This document shows positions 13,998 to 22,153 of a stretch of 64,000 nt of DNA, one piece after another; position 1 is the stretch's first letter; every line of letters starts with the position of its first letter. The DNA comes from Candidatus Endomicrobium embiratermitis (GTDB lineage Bacteria; Elusimicrobiota; Endomicrobiia; Endomicrobiales; Endomicrobiaceae), in NCBI GenBank assembly GCA_009781315.1, contig WQYI01000005.1, positions 1-64,000 on the forward strand, in the 5' to 3' direction. Both the position numbers and the translations under genes were made by a program. The notes under the pieces are model-generated. The model had not been told where the DNA came from and did not search any database. It saw nothing but the letters and a program-made list of their open reading frames with translations.

Positions 13998-16085
13998 TTA
14001 CAATCCCAGAAGCGTTCCGATCTGAAAAACAATAAAAGACATAATCCACGCAAATACTGTGTTTCCCGCAACCAAAAGCACAAGCCATTTAAAACTTGAA
14101 CCGCTCTCTTTAAAAAATACAACCACACAAGCTATACAAGGTATATAAATAAGACAAAAAATTAAAAAGACTATTCCTTTCAGAGGCGACCAGTCCGGAT
14201 CAGAGGCAATTTTTTCTCTCAACGGCTGCGATTCTTCGGGGTTTACTTCTCCCAGGGAATAAATAGTGCCTAAAGTGCTTACTACTATCTCTTTAGCGGC
14301 AAACCCCGCTACCAAAGCCACTGCCCTGTTTCCATCCATGCCTATGGGTTTAAAGAATGGTTCTATAAAGTTTCCGATACGCCCCGCGGCACTGTATTGT
14401 ATTTGTATTGCCGCGGTTTCCGTTTCGGTAAGATTTTCATTTACAGGCGCTTTAGGATAAGTAAATGCCGCCCATATAAGAATTGACGCAAGCATTATAA
14501 CAGTACCGGCTTTTTTTACGTAAAGCCAGCCTCTTTCCCACATTTTCAAAAGCAGCCCTTTCAAAGTAGGCATATGATACGGCGGAAGTTCCATAACAAA
14601 ATGCGCCGGTTCGCCGCGCAAAATTGTTTTGCTGAGTAATTTTGCCGCGCCCAGAGCTATGGCAACGCTTAAAAAGTACATTAAAAACATAATGCCGGTC
14701 TGATATTTTGCCGAAAAAAACGCTCCTATAATCAATGCAAAAATCGGAAGTTTCGCGCCGCATATCATAAACGGCGTTACAAACATTGTTATCAGTCTGT
14801 CGCGTTTTGAATCCAAAGTACGGGCGGCAAGAATTCCCGGCACGGCGCAGCCGTTTGTGGAAATCATCAAAGGCAAAAAAGATTTCCCGTGAAGGCCGAA
14901 CCTGTTCATTATTTTATCCATAACAAACGCGGCTCTTGCCATATAGCCGGAATCTTCAAAAAACGCGATCGCAAAAAACATAAAAAGTATAAGAGGAAAA
15001 AAACTTAAAACCCCTCCGACTCCGCCGATTACCCCGTCGACAATCAAAGATTTTACGGCGCCGGCGGGAAGCAGCTTTCCCATAAGCGCGCCAAACCGCT
15101 CAAAAAACATCCCGAACAATTTTACGGCGGGATTTGACAAAGTAAACGTAAATTTGAAAATTACGTACATAACCGCGGCAAAAATAGGAATTCCGAGATA
15201 TCTGTTTAACGCGAACATGTCTATAATTTCGGTCATGTCGGTTTTCTTTCTCGATACGTCTTGCAAAACATTTTTTGTCACGGCATTTGCAAAACCGTAA
15301 CGCCGGCCCGTTATTATAATTTCCGTTTGAGCGCCGAAATGTTCTTTAAGATGATTTCTGCTTTTTTCGGTTTGGGCTAAAATTTCAGCGCCGTTATCTG
15401 CTTTTGAAACAAATTTTAAGGCAAGAGGGTCGTTGTCTAAAAGTTTCATCACAAGCCAGCTTTTAGGAAGCTGCGTAAGGCCTTTATCTTTTGAAATAAG
15501 AGGTTCTAAAATATCGGCTTCGGCTTTTATGTCTTGTCCATAATCTACTTTAGCGGCTTTAATTTTTTCAAAAGCTTTGCTTTCTACGTTATCATCGGCA
15601 ATATATTCTAAAATATTTACTACTCCGATTTCTCTGCTTCCGACAGTCTTAAAAACCGGAACGCCAAGTAATTCAGACATAACTTTTTCATCGGCTATTT
15701 TTCCCTGCGACTGTAAAGTGTCAATCATATTCAAAGCTACTATTATAGGTATATCAAGCTCGGCAAGCTGGGTAAACAAGTACAAATTGCGTTCCATATT
15801 CAAAGCGTCGACTACGTGGATTATAATATCCGGCTTTTCGTTTATAAGAAAATCGCCCGCGACGACTTCGTCTTGCGAATAAGCCGAAAGACTGTAAGTC
15901 CCGGGCAAATCCACAAAAGTTATGTCGCAGTCTTTATATGTTTTGAAGCCTTCTTTTTTCTCAACGGTAACGCCGGGATAATTTCCGACGCGCTGGTTTG
16001 CACCGGCCAAAGTATTAAAAATCGTCGATTTTCCGCTATTGGGGTTTCCGGCAAGAGCAACAATTATATTTTTATTTTGCCACAT
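13998..16085 (-). CDS. feoB: Ferrous iron transporter FeoB
   Basis: 695 residues. The N-terminal G domain shows G1 GNPNSGKST (14-22), GNYPGVTVEKK around G2, G3 DLPGTYSL and G4 NMID. A helical GDI-like region follows, then about eight to ten membrane segments containing the Gate motifs, including the CxxxG-type pattern in GCAVPGILAARTL and CGAKLPIFALI. It imports Fe2+ across the inner membrane, the expected iron source for an anaerobe. It follows feoA by seven bases, so the two are co-transcribed. DtxR-type boxes upstream of feoA indicate metal-dependent repression. Confidence 0.96.
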   Translation of the reverse strand: MWQNKNIIVALAGNPNSGKSTIFNTLAGANQRVGNYPGVTVEKKEGFKTYKDCDITFVDLPGTYSLSAYSQDEVVAGDFLINEKPDIIIHVVDALNMERNLYLFTQLAELDIPIIVALNMIDTLQSQGKIADEKVMSELLGVPVFKTVGSREIGVVNILEYIADDNVESKAFEKIKAAKVDYGQDIKAEADILEPLISKDKGLTQLPKSWLVMKLLDNDPLALKFVSKADNGAEILAQTEKSRNHLKEHFGAQTEIIITGRRYGFANAVTKNVLQDVSRKKTDMTEIIDMFALNRYLGIPIFAAVMYVIFKFTFTLSNPAVKLFGMFFERFGALMGKLLPAGAVKSLIVDGVIGGVGGVLSFFPLILFMFFAIAFFEDSGYMARAAFVMDKIMNRFGLHGKSFLPLMISTNGCAVPGILAARTLDSKRDRLITMFVTPFMICGAKLPIFALIIGAFFSAKYQTGIMFLMYFLSVAIALGAAKLLSKTILRGEPAHFVMELPPYHMPTLKGLLLKMWERGWLYVKKAGTVIMLASILIWAAFTYPKAPVNENLTETETAAIQIQYSAAGRIGNFIEPFFKPIGMDGNRAVALVAGFAAKEIVVSTLGTIYSLGEVNPEESQPLREKIASDPDWSPLKGIVFLIFCLIYIPCIACVVVFFKESGSSFKWLVLLVAGNTVFAWIMSFIVFQIGTLLGL

Positions 16086-16092
16086 TTTTATC

Positions 16093-16452
16093 TTACCTTT
16101 TTATCAGAACATTATCGGCAATTTTATTGCTTAACACTATTTTTGAACCTTTGACTTTGACCATTATGCTGCCTTTTGCGCCGGTATTTGTTAAAACCGA
16201 TATCGCTTCACCAGGCACAAAGCCCATTTCCAAAAGCCTACGTCCCAGTTTCTCATCGCAATATGCCGCAATAAACCTATATGTGCCGGAGTGCGCGTCG
16301 CTTAATTTTGCCATACCGTTATACATTATGCATTTATTAAAAGACTTGCATTTTTTAAAACGCGCTCTTATCCAACGTTTTTTCCAGTATTCGTAAATAC
16401 GTTTTATAAAAGATTTTATAGCGGACGTCTTAATAATTTTAGATTCTTCCAT
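16093..16452 (-). CDS. feoA: FeoA family protein with N-terminal extension
   Basis: 119 residues. The last ~73 are a FeoA SH3-like domain: MAKLSDAHSGTYRFIAAYC, RRLLEMGFVPGEAISVL and VKGSKIVLSNKIADNVLI. FeoA supports FeoB-driven Fe2+ uptake. About 46 lysine-, arginine- and cysteine-containing residues precede the domain, which is longer than usual. The extension could be real, or translation could start at the internal Met 47 (codon at 16314-16312); neither start has a strong ribosome site. The gene leads the feoAB unit, and two DtxR-type half-palindromes lie in the 60 bp upstream. Confidence 0.88.
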   Translation of the reverse strand: MEESKIIKTSAIKSFIKRIYEYWKKRWIRARFKKCKSFNKCIMYNGMAKLSDAHSGTYRFIAAYCDEKLGRRLLEMGFVPGEAISVLTNTGAKGSIMVKVKGSKIVLSNKIADNVLIKR

Positions 16453-16494
16453 ATTTGTTTTTCTTGTAAAATATATTTAGTATGATATAAATAT

Positions 16495-16510
16495 TTTAGT
16501 TACAGCTAAA
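16495..16510. promoter_or_regulatory. DtxR-type box upstream of feoA
   Basis: TTTAGTTACAGCTAAA fits TTTAG-N6-CTAAA. A weaker relative, TTTAGTATGATATAAA, lies at 16476-16491, closer to the feoA start. Confidence 0.6.
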
Positions 16511-16583
16511 TCAAGCTCTCTAAAAAACAGTCTTTTATATTGATATTTCAACCAAAAGACTTTATATTTTCTTGCCTTTTATC

Positions 16584-16621
16584 CACAATTCGTAATTCGT
16601 AATTTTGAATTAATAATTGTC
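16584..16621. repeat. Short GTAATTC-type heptamer repeat
   Basis: ACAATTCGTAATTCGTAATT followed by TGAATTAATAATTGTC: tandem 7-nt units (CGTAATT) with a partly complementary right side. It abuts the end of the DtxR-family gene. It is a small member of the heptamer family. Confidence 0.6.
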
Positions 16622-16622
16622 A

Positions 16623-17072
16623 TTATTTTTTCCCTTCCAAATAATCTTGTAAATTACGCATATCTTCGGGTTTTGTAAGAAAATGAGTTTTTAATAAAGA
16701 GTACAGCCTTTCAAGCCTGTATATTGTTTCAGAACTTACGCAATGTTCGACTTCGCAAGCTTCCTTAGCGGCAATACCTGCGTCAAGAAACAGCAAATCA
16801 TTGAAAAACCGGTATAAAATATCGTGCTTTCTTCGAATTTCAGCGGCAATTCTTTCGCCTTTTTCGGTTAAATCCACATAGCCGTATTTCTCGTGAATTA
16901 CAAGCCCGCTTTCAGTTAAAAAATTTATGGCGACATTCACGCTTGAACTTTTGACGTCTAAAACTTTAGCAATATCGCCTATTCTGGCATACTTTTTTTC
17001 TTTTTTTAAATCCGCTATAGTTTCAAGATAATTCTCTAAAGCCGCGCTTAAATTATCAATATTTTGTGTCAT
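16623..17072 (-). CDS. DtxR/MntR-family metal-dependent repressor
   Basis: 149 residues. The N-terminal winged helix contains ENYLETIADLKKEKKYARIGDIAKVLDV and SSSVNVAINFLTESGLV. The dimerisation/metal domain has KHDILYRFFNDLLF and EACEVEHCVSSETIYRLERL, where Glu, Cys and His residues of this family bind Fe2+ or Mn2+. There is no C-terminal SH3 domain, as in MntR-size proteins. Two TTTAG/CTAAA-type boxes sit just upstream of its start, suggesting autoregulation. Matching boxes precede feoA and the porin gene, so the three units form a likely local regulon. Iron is the more probable effector given the FeoAB target. Confidence 0.9.
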   Translation of the reverse strand: MTQNIDNLSAALENYLETIADLKKEKKYARIGDIAKVLDVKSSSVNVAINFLTESGLVIHEKYGYVDLTEKGERIAAEIRRKHDILYRFFNDLLFLDAGIAAKEACEVEHCVSSETIYRLERLYSLLKTHFLTKPEDMRNLQDYLEGKK

Positions 17073-17081
17073 AAAAGCCTC

Positions 17082-17122
17082 TTTAGACTAATCTAAAATT
17101 CAAAATCTTAGATTAATATAAA
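17082..17122. promoter_or_regulatory. Two DtxR-type boxes upstream of the regulator gene
   Basis: TTTAGACTAATCTAAA (17082-17097) and CTTAGATTAATATAAA (17107-17122) lie in tandem directly upstream of the regulator start at 17072. This is consistent with autoregulation. Confidence 0.65.
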
Positions 17123-17176
17123 AAATTTTTTAATATATGTCAAACTGACAAAAGCAAGTTTTAAATCCTCTCTTTT

Positions 17177-17208
17177 GTCATCCCCGAGCGTCTTAGTCGG
17201 GGATCCAC
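17177..17208. repeat. Single-hairpin CCCGA repeat
   Basis: GTCATCCCCGAGCGTCTTAG then TCGGGGATCC forms one ATCCCCGA/TCGGGGAT stem. It is a half-length relative of the two-hairpin elements in the por operon. Confidence 0.75.
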
Positions 17209-17226
17209 GAAAATTGAAAAATAAAA

Positions 17227-17252
17227 AACGATACATTTAATAATGTATCGTT
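17227..17252 (-). terminator. Rho-independent terminator of the lipoprotein gene
   Basis: An 11-bp stem, AACGATACATT/AATGTATCGTT (17227-17237 with 17242-17252), a 4-nt loop and T-rich DNA on the minus-strand 3' side, about 25 bp past the stop codon of the gene starting at 18541. Confidence 0.75.
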
Positions 17253-17278
17253 CTATTTATTTTTGTATGGAAAACCGG

Positions 17279-18541
17279 TTAATTTATTTCAGCCTCTTTT
17301 ATTTCAGTCTCATTCTTTTCTTTCTCTAATCTTTCCTTAGTTTTAAGCATTTCAGGGGTAGGCGGATCGCTTTTTTCAAAACTCGTTTCCGCGTCATTTC
17401 CTTTTAAAGCTTCTTTTGTATAAACGCATCTGGGATTCCAAAGCATCCAATCCCCTATATCGTTGTCATAACAGGCTTGAATCTGAGCGCGAACCTCGTC
17501 TTTACCGTATTTATAGCCGCCCCAAGAAAAATCCTGCAGCCAAGGTCTGAGTTTTTCAAGAGGAATTCTTTTTAACGCGCCTTCCATGGCCTTATAAACT
17601 ACTTCATACGGCGCTTTATTCGGGTCCGCAATACCGTATTCTCCTTTCGCATAATGAGACGGATAAACCATAGGACTTACATAATCAACCCATTCCGACA
17701 TCTCGACTATTTTCTGCCCTATGCCCATATCGTCTTTTGACGTAGTCGTAAGACCGAAAACGTCTATTGATATTTTGACATTCTTTGGTTTAAGCACTTC
17801 ATTGGCTTTCTTTAAAAAATCCACGATTGCTTTTGAGGCTTCGTCCGGAGAATGATTTTTGTTGCCGTACCTGCAGTTTTTTATATTGCCGTCCGAAGGG
17901 AAGCGTATATAGTCAAACTGTATCTCTTCAAAACCCAAATCCGCGGCTCGTTCGGCAATACTTAAGATATAATCCCAGGCGTCTTTATTATAAGGATCGA
18001 GCCACGCTATGTTTTTTCTGTCCGTCCAAATTGTGCCGTCCGGGTTTTTTACAGCCATAGACGGCTTTTTTCTTGCCATGTAATTGTCTTTGAATACGAC
18101 TATTCTTGCCACCGTATAAACGTCGTTTTCTTTTAACTTCGAAAGGTATTGTTGTATGTCGGGCATTATATTAGAATAAGCGCCGTTTTCGTCTGCCATT
18201 TTCACGCCGGGAATGTATACCTGGCCGTCTGCTTCTTTTATGTCTATTACGGCCATATTAATCTCAGTCTCGTTAAAAAATTCTAAGGCAAAGTTTCTGA
18301 GTTTTGTGGAATTGACAATCATTTGGGTAAGATGAATACCTCTTAAATACTTTTTGGGCTGCTCGTAAAACGCTCCCTCAAGCACTCCGTAAGCAATATT
18401 TTCGTTGATATTCCCCCAGATCTTAGGCTCTTCAAGAACCGTAGTATTCGTATTTGGCTGCATAATCCCACATGAGGCAACCAAAAAAAACAAAAACGAT
18501 ATGGAAATTATTGTTAGTTTATTCGGGTTCTTTTTTTTCAT
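17279..18541 (-). CDS. Lipoprotein with glycoside-hydrolase-like TIM-barrel domain
   Basis: 420 residues. The N terminus has a lipobox, LVASC, with Cys at about residue 24, so the mature protein should be lipid-anchored. Residues ~60-390 match the putative glycoside hydrolase family once called DUF4015. Visible markers are RGIHLTQMIV, NMAVIDIKEADGQVYIPG, VARIVVFKDNYMARKKP, AWLDPYNKDAWDYI, GFEEIQFDYIRFPSDG and YVSPMVYPSHY. The Asp and Glu residues of EIQFDYIRFP lie where catalytic acids are expected in such barrels. The substrate is unknown. The C-terminal tail is highly charged. The gene has its own terminator and diverges from the next gene across 62 bp. Confidence 0.85.
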   Translation of the reverse strand: MKKKNPNKLTIISISFLFFLVASCGIMQPNTNTTVLEEPKIWGNINENIAYGVLEGAFYEQPKKYLRGIHLTQMIVNSTKLRNFALEFFNETEINMAVIDIKEADGQVYIPGVKMADENGAYSNIMPDIQQYLSKLKENDVYTVARIVVFKDNYMARKKPSMAVKNPDGTIWTDRKNIAWLDPYNKDAWDYILSIAERAADLGFEEIQFDYIRFPSDGNIKNCRYGNKNHSPDEASKAIVDFLKKANEVLKPKNVKISIDVFGLTTTSKDDMGIGQKIVEMSEWVDYVSPMVYPSHYAKGEYGIADPNKAPYEVVYKAMEGALKRIPLEKLRPWLQDFSWGGYKYGKDEVRAQIQACYDNDIGDWMLWNPRCVYTKEALKGNDAETSFEKSDPPTPEMLKTKERLEKEKNETEIKEAEIN

Positions 18542-18603
18542 CTTGGACTAATTTTAATGAAAATAATCTTGTTTGTCAATGAAATTTATGATAAAATTCA
18601 AAA

Positions 18604-19056
18604 ATGATATTGACAATATATTTATTATCTTTACTGTTTCTTGTTTTAGGATGGCTTTATTACGCCAAGCCTGATGCCGTGCAAAAAATTAACGATTTTT
18701 TCAAAACCAATATTTTTAACGACAAACACATTCTTATAAAGAGAAGGAAAATAGCCGTCGTATTTTTTTTCGCGTCGCTTATTTTATGCATAACGGCTTT
18801 TGCCTGCTCAAACGAAGAAAAAAATAAAATACCGGACGCAAGAGAGAACTCTTCCGCAAAAGAAATAATAATAGACGCGTTGGTATCTTATAAAAAAGCT
18901 TTAGCGTCGGAACCGAGAAATATAACGCTTCTTACAAAATCAGCCTACGCTTATGAAGCGCTCGGCGAAAAAAATAAAGCCTCTTCCGCGTGGAAGACGA
19001 TTCTCGCGGTAGATCCCGAAAATGAAACCGCAAAACAGAGGCTGAATGTTAAATAG
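18604..19056 (+). CDS. Membrane protein with TPR-like C terminus
   Basis: 150 residues. Two hydrophobic segments (about 2-20 and 50-68) are separated by a basic stretch, IKRRKI. The C-terminal ~55 residues form a TPR-like helix pair, ALVSYKKALASEPRNITLL and EALGEKNKASSAWKTILAVDP. No specific family is recognised. The gene overlaps aroE by 11 bases, so the two are translated from one transcript. Anchored TPR proteins of this size often support envelope complexes; any such role here is inference. Confidence 0.75.
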   Translation: MILTIYLLSLLFLVLGWLYYAKPDAVQKINDFFKTNIFNDKHILIKRRKIAVVFFFASLILCITAFACSNEEKNKIPDARENSSAKEIIIDALVSYKKALASEPRNITLLTKSAYAYEALGEKNKASSAWKTILAVDPENETAKQRLNVK

Positions 19057-19855
19057 CGAAACAAAACTGTTCGCCATTCTTGCTTATCCGGCAAAACATT
19101 CTTTTTCCCCTCAAATGCAAAACGCGTGGTTTGAAGACGAAAAACTTAACTGTGCGTATGTTTCTTTTGAAACTGCTCCTGAAAAATTAAAACAAACGGT
19201 CGAAGCTCTCAAACTTTTGAGATTTCGCGGAATAAATATAACCATACCTCATAAAACCGAAATAATAAAGTACCTTGATTTCGTTGACACAGCCGCAAAA
19301 TCGATCGGAAGCGTCAATACAATAGCGATAAAAAACGGAGATCTTCACGGATATAATACCGACCACTCGGGATTTACGGCAGACCTTGAGGCTAAAGGAA
19401 TAAAAATAAAAGATAAGACGGTTTTTATTTTTGGAGCCGGCGGCGCGGCGCGGGCAGTGTTGTACGCGGTCAAAAACGCAGAAGAAATTTACATATCAAA
19501 CAGGACTTTTGAAACGGCGGCAAAACTTGCAAAAGAATTTAAAGTTAAAGCTGTAACTTTGGCTCAAATCCCTGACATTATTGAAAAAGCCGATTTAATT
19601 ATAAACGCTTCGGCGTGCGGACTGTCCAAGGGAGATTTTCTCCCTTTTAAAATCGGAAAAATTAAAAAAAACGCGGTTATATACGATTTGATATACAATA
19701 AAACTACGCCTTTTGTTAAACTTGCGCAAAAAAAACGCGTAAAGTTTTTTACGGGCGAGGGAATGCTTATACGCCAAGGAGCGGACGGATTTAAAATTTG
19801 GACAGGAATATATCCGGACGTAAAAAAAGCGTTAAAGCTGTTTAAAAAATCGTAG
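19046..19855 (+). CDS. aroE: Shikimate dehydrogenase
   Basis: 269 residues. It reduces 3-dehydroshikimate with NADPH in aromatic amino acid biosynthesis. The shikimate site shows HSFSP, NITIPHK (catalytic Lys), SVNT and YNTD (catalytic Asp). The NADP fold shows FGAGGAARAV and SNRT, and the C-terminal RQGADGF block is present. The usual NATSxG reads NASACG. The gene overlaps the upstream membrane-TPR gene. The gap that follows (19856-19984) contains a known type of genomic repeat. Confidence 0.95.
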   Translation: MLNSETKLFAILAYPAKHSFSPQMQNAWFEDEKLNCAYVSFETAPEKLKQTVEALKLLRFRGINITIPHKTEIIKYLDFVDTAAKSIGSVNTIAIKNGDLHGYNTDHSGFTADLEAKGIKIKDKTVFIFGAGGAARAVLYAVKNAEEIYISNRTFETAAKLAKEFKVKAVTLAQIPDIIEKADLIINASACGLSKGDFLPFKIGKIKKNAVIYDLIYNKTTPFVKLAQKKRVKFFTGEGMLIRQGADGFKIWTGIYPDVKKALKLFKKS

Positions 19856-19867
19856 CGAAGCGCAGCC

Positions 19868-19905
19868 CCGCTGAAAGCATGTCCTGAGCTTAGTCGAAAG
19901 AACGG
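19868..19905. repeat. GTCCTGAGCTTAGTCGAAAG-type genomic repeat
   Basis: The CATGTCCTGAGCTTAGTCGA core is a short repeat form seen in many bacterial genomes. It lies in the aroE downstream gap. The inverted halves CCCCGCT...GAACGGG flank it loosely. Confidence 0.45.
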
Positions 19906-19984
19906 GATCTAAGTTTTAAAATAGTAAATATAAAAAGGGTTTCAAAGACACCCTAAACATTATTTTATTTTCGAGGTAATTATT

Positions 19985-21016
19985 ATGCTTATTTGGATTG
20001 TACGTATTCTTGTTATTTTAGCAGGTCCCTTAATAGCTTTTTTTCAGGTAGAACAGTCATTATCAAGCATACTTATAGGCCTTTCAATTTCTATGGCTAT
20101 AGTAGGCGTTGAATACTTATTTCAAAAAACCCCTCTTGACACCCTTGTAATCGCGATTGTCGGAATAGTTTTGGGTATTATAGCGGCAAATATTATCGAT
20201 TTCGGGGCGGCAATGCTTAGAAATCAAGATATCGACAAATTTTTTGAAAAATATTCGCTTCTGATAAAAATACTTTTTGCCTATTTCGGAATGGTCGTAG
20301 CAGTGAAGAAAAAAGACGAAGTCGATTTACTGGACAAAGATATTTTTAAAATGTCAAAAATAGGTAAAGTTCGCGAAATGCTCCTTTTGGATACGAGCGC
20401 TATAATCGACGGCAGAATTTACGATATTTCGGAAACTAAGTTTCTGTTTGCCACGTTCATAATTCCTAAATTTGTTTTAAACGAGCTTCAGGCTCTTGCC
20501 GATTCAAACGACGCCATAAAGCGCACGCGTTCGAAAAGAGGGCTTGACATAGTTGCAAAACTTAAAAAATCCGAAAACATAATGACAAAAATATACGATA
20601 AAGATTACGATTCTCTTAAAGGCGTCGACGCAAAGCTTACGGAACTCGCCAAAGATTTAAACGCAAAAATAGTAACGACGGATTTTAACTTAAATAAAAT
20701 GGCGTCCATTCAGGGAATAACCGTTTTAAATATAAACGATCTGGCAAATTCTCTCACGCCGATATTTTTGCCGGGCGAAAGCATAATGATATTCCTGGTC
20801 AAAGAAGGTTCGCAGCAAAATCAGGCCGTAGGATATCTTGAAGACGGAACTATGGTTGTCGCGGAAGACGGCAGAAAATATCTCGGCAAAAGAGTGGAAC
20901 TTAACGTCACTTCGATCATACAAACATCCTCGGGCAAAATGGTTTTCGGAAGAGTAGAAGCGCCCGAGCAAAATCAAAACAAAACCAATCCCCGCAAAAG
21001 CGGCAGGGAATCGTGA
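19985..21016 (+). CDS. Membrane PIN-TRAM domain protein (YacL-like)
   Basis: 343 residues. Four N-terminal membrane segments (about 1-110) are followed by a PIN nuclease domain with the acidic residues LDTSAIIDGR, LNELQAL and VTTDFNLNK. A C-terminal TRAM RNA-binding domain has AVGYLEDGTMVVAEDGR and FGRVEA. The same order, PIN/TRAM-ispD-ispF-cysS-rlmB, is found in Firmicutes (yacL region), so this is conserved synteny. The acidic residues suggest an active ribonuclease, but the natural substrate of YacL-type proteins is not established. Its stop overlaps the ispD start. Confidence 0.9.
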   Translation: MLIWIVRILVILAGPLIAFFQVEQSLSSILIGLSISMAIVGVEYLFQKTPLDTLVIAIVGIVLGIIAANIIDFGAAMLRNQDIDKFFEKYSLLIKILFAYFGMVVAVKKKDEVDLLDKDIFKMSKIGKVREMLLLDTSAIIDGRIYDISETKFLFATFIIPKFVLNELQALADSNDAIKRTRSKRGLDIVAKLKKSENIMTKIYDKDYDSLKGVDAKLTELAKDLNAKIVTTDFNLNKMASIQGITVLNINDLANSLTPIFLPGESIMIFLVKEGSQQNQAVGYLEDGTMVVAEDGRKYLGKRVELNVTSIIQTSSGKMVFGRVEAPEQNQNKTNPRKSGRES

Positions 21017-21699
21017 GAGCGGCGGCAATAATAGTCGCGGCCGGTTCCGGGAAAAGATTCGGTTCGCATACGCCTAAACAGTTTTTAAAATTGAAAGACA
21101 AACCGGTATTTTTATGGAGCGTTGAAGCGTTTGCCTCTTTAAAGGTTTTTAAACAGATAATAATCGTCGTTTCGCGGGATATGCTTGAAAGTTTATCGAA
21201 AAAATACAAACGATTTATATTTGTTTCCGGCGGCAAAGAAAGGTTCGACTCGGTAAAAAACGGGCTTGCCGCAATCGATAAAGACATAGATTTTATAGCA
21301 GTACACGACGCGGCAAGACCTTTAATAAATAAAAAAGATATTCTTGCGATTCTTAAAAAAGCGGTTGAAAACCGCGCGGCGATAGCTGCTGAAAAAACAA
21401 AAGATACGATAAAAGCCGTTAAAAACGGTTTTGTACAAAATACATTAGACAGAAGCATGCTGTATAACGTCCAAACCCCGCAAATCTTTGCAGCAAAGCT
21501 GCTTTTTAAGGCATACGAAAAAAAGATTGCAAAAAAAACTACAGACGATTCGATGTTAATAGAACAATCAGGCGTAAAAGTGGCTGTTGTTGAAACAAAA
21601 TTCCCGAATTTTAAAATAACAAACAAACTGGATTTTGAAACAGCCAGACAAATATTAAAAAACAAAGGATTGAATTATGTTTGTCGGTTTCGGTTATGA
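21013..21699 (+). CDS. ispD: 2-C-methyl-D-erythritol 4-phosphate cytidylyltransferase
   Basis: 228 residues. Third step of the MEP isoprenoid pathway: it joins CTP and MEP. The nucleotide-binding AAGSGKRFG is at the N terminus. Other blocks are [37 protein letters not shown] and VQTPQIF. The start codon is GTG within a GTGA overlap with the preceding gene. It is followed by ispF with a 23-base overlap, so the two enzymes are translated together. Several organisms fuse these two genes; here they remain separate. Confidence 0.95.
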   Translation: MRAAAIIVAAGSGKRFGSHTPKQFLKLKDKPVFLWSVEAFASLKVFKQIIIVVSRDMLESLSKKYKRFIFVSGGKERFDSVKNGLAAIDKDIDFIAVHDAARPLINKKDILAILKKAVENRAAIAAEKTKDTIKAVKNGFVQNTLDRSMLYNVQTPQIFAAKLLFKAYEKKIAKKTTDDSMLIEQSGVKVAVVETKFPNFKITNKLDFETARQILKNKGLNYVCRFRL

Positions 21700-22153
21700 C
21701 GTTCACAGGTTTAAGAAAGGGCGCAAGTTAATTTTAGGAGGCGTTGAAATTACAAGTCCGAAAGGGCTTGACGGGCACAGCGACGCCGACGTTTTAATAC
21801 ACGCTTTAATGGACGCAATGCTTGGAGCCGCGGGACTTAACGACATAGGGCATTTTTTTCCGAATACCGACCCCTCATATAAAAACATTTCGAGTATGAA
21901 ACTTCTTGAAACAGTCTATAAAGAATTGAAGAAGCAAAGCTTCAAAATTAATAATGTAGATATGACTATAATCGCTGAAGCTCCTAAAATTTATCCGCAT
22001 ATAGATAAGATGAAAGAAAATATTTCCAAAGCAATAAAGTTAAGCAAAACAAGAATTGCAATAAAAGCCACGACAAATGAAAAAATGGGTTCTATAGGCA
22101 GAGGCGAAGGCATGGCAGCAATGGCTGTTGCTTCGATAAAACAAGTAAAATGA
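21677..22153 (+). CDS. ispF: 2-C-methyl-D-erythritol 2,4-cyclodiphosphate synthase
   Basis: 158 residues. It cyclises CDP-ME 2-phosphate in the MEP pathway as a zinc-dependent trimer. It shows GYDVHRF (metal ligands Asp and His), [30 protein letters not shown] and [16 protein letters not shown]. An AAAGGA site lies inside the end of ispD. The stop overlaps the cysS start as ATGA. Confidence 0.96.
   Translation: MFVGFGYDVHRFKKGRKLILGGVEITSPKGLDGHSDADVLIHALMDAMLGAAGLNDIGHFFPNTDPSYKNISSMKLLETVYKELKKQSFKINNVDMTIIAEAPKIYPHIDKMKENISKAIKLSKTRIAIKATTNEKMGSIGRGEGMAAMAVASIKQVK

Noticed and set aside
14266-15882. Several plus-strand frames antisense to feoB
   Set aside because: They lie opposite a complete FeoB and show only reversed hydrophobic codons; no ribosome sites or family motifs.
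20916-21665. A 249-codon minus-strand frame over ispD
   Set aside because: It is antisense to IspD with all its motifs. The composition (Phe/Ser/Leu-rich) is typical of an antisense shadow of AT-rich genes.
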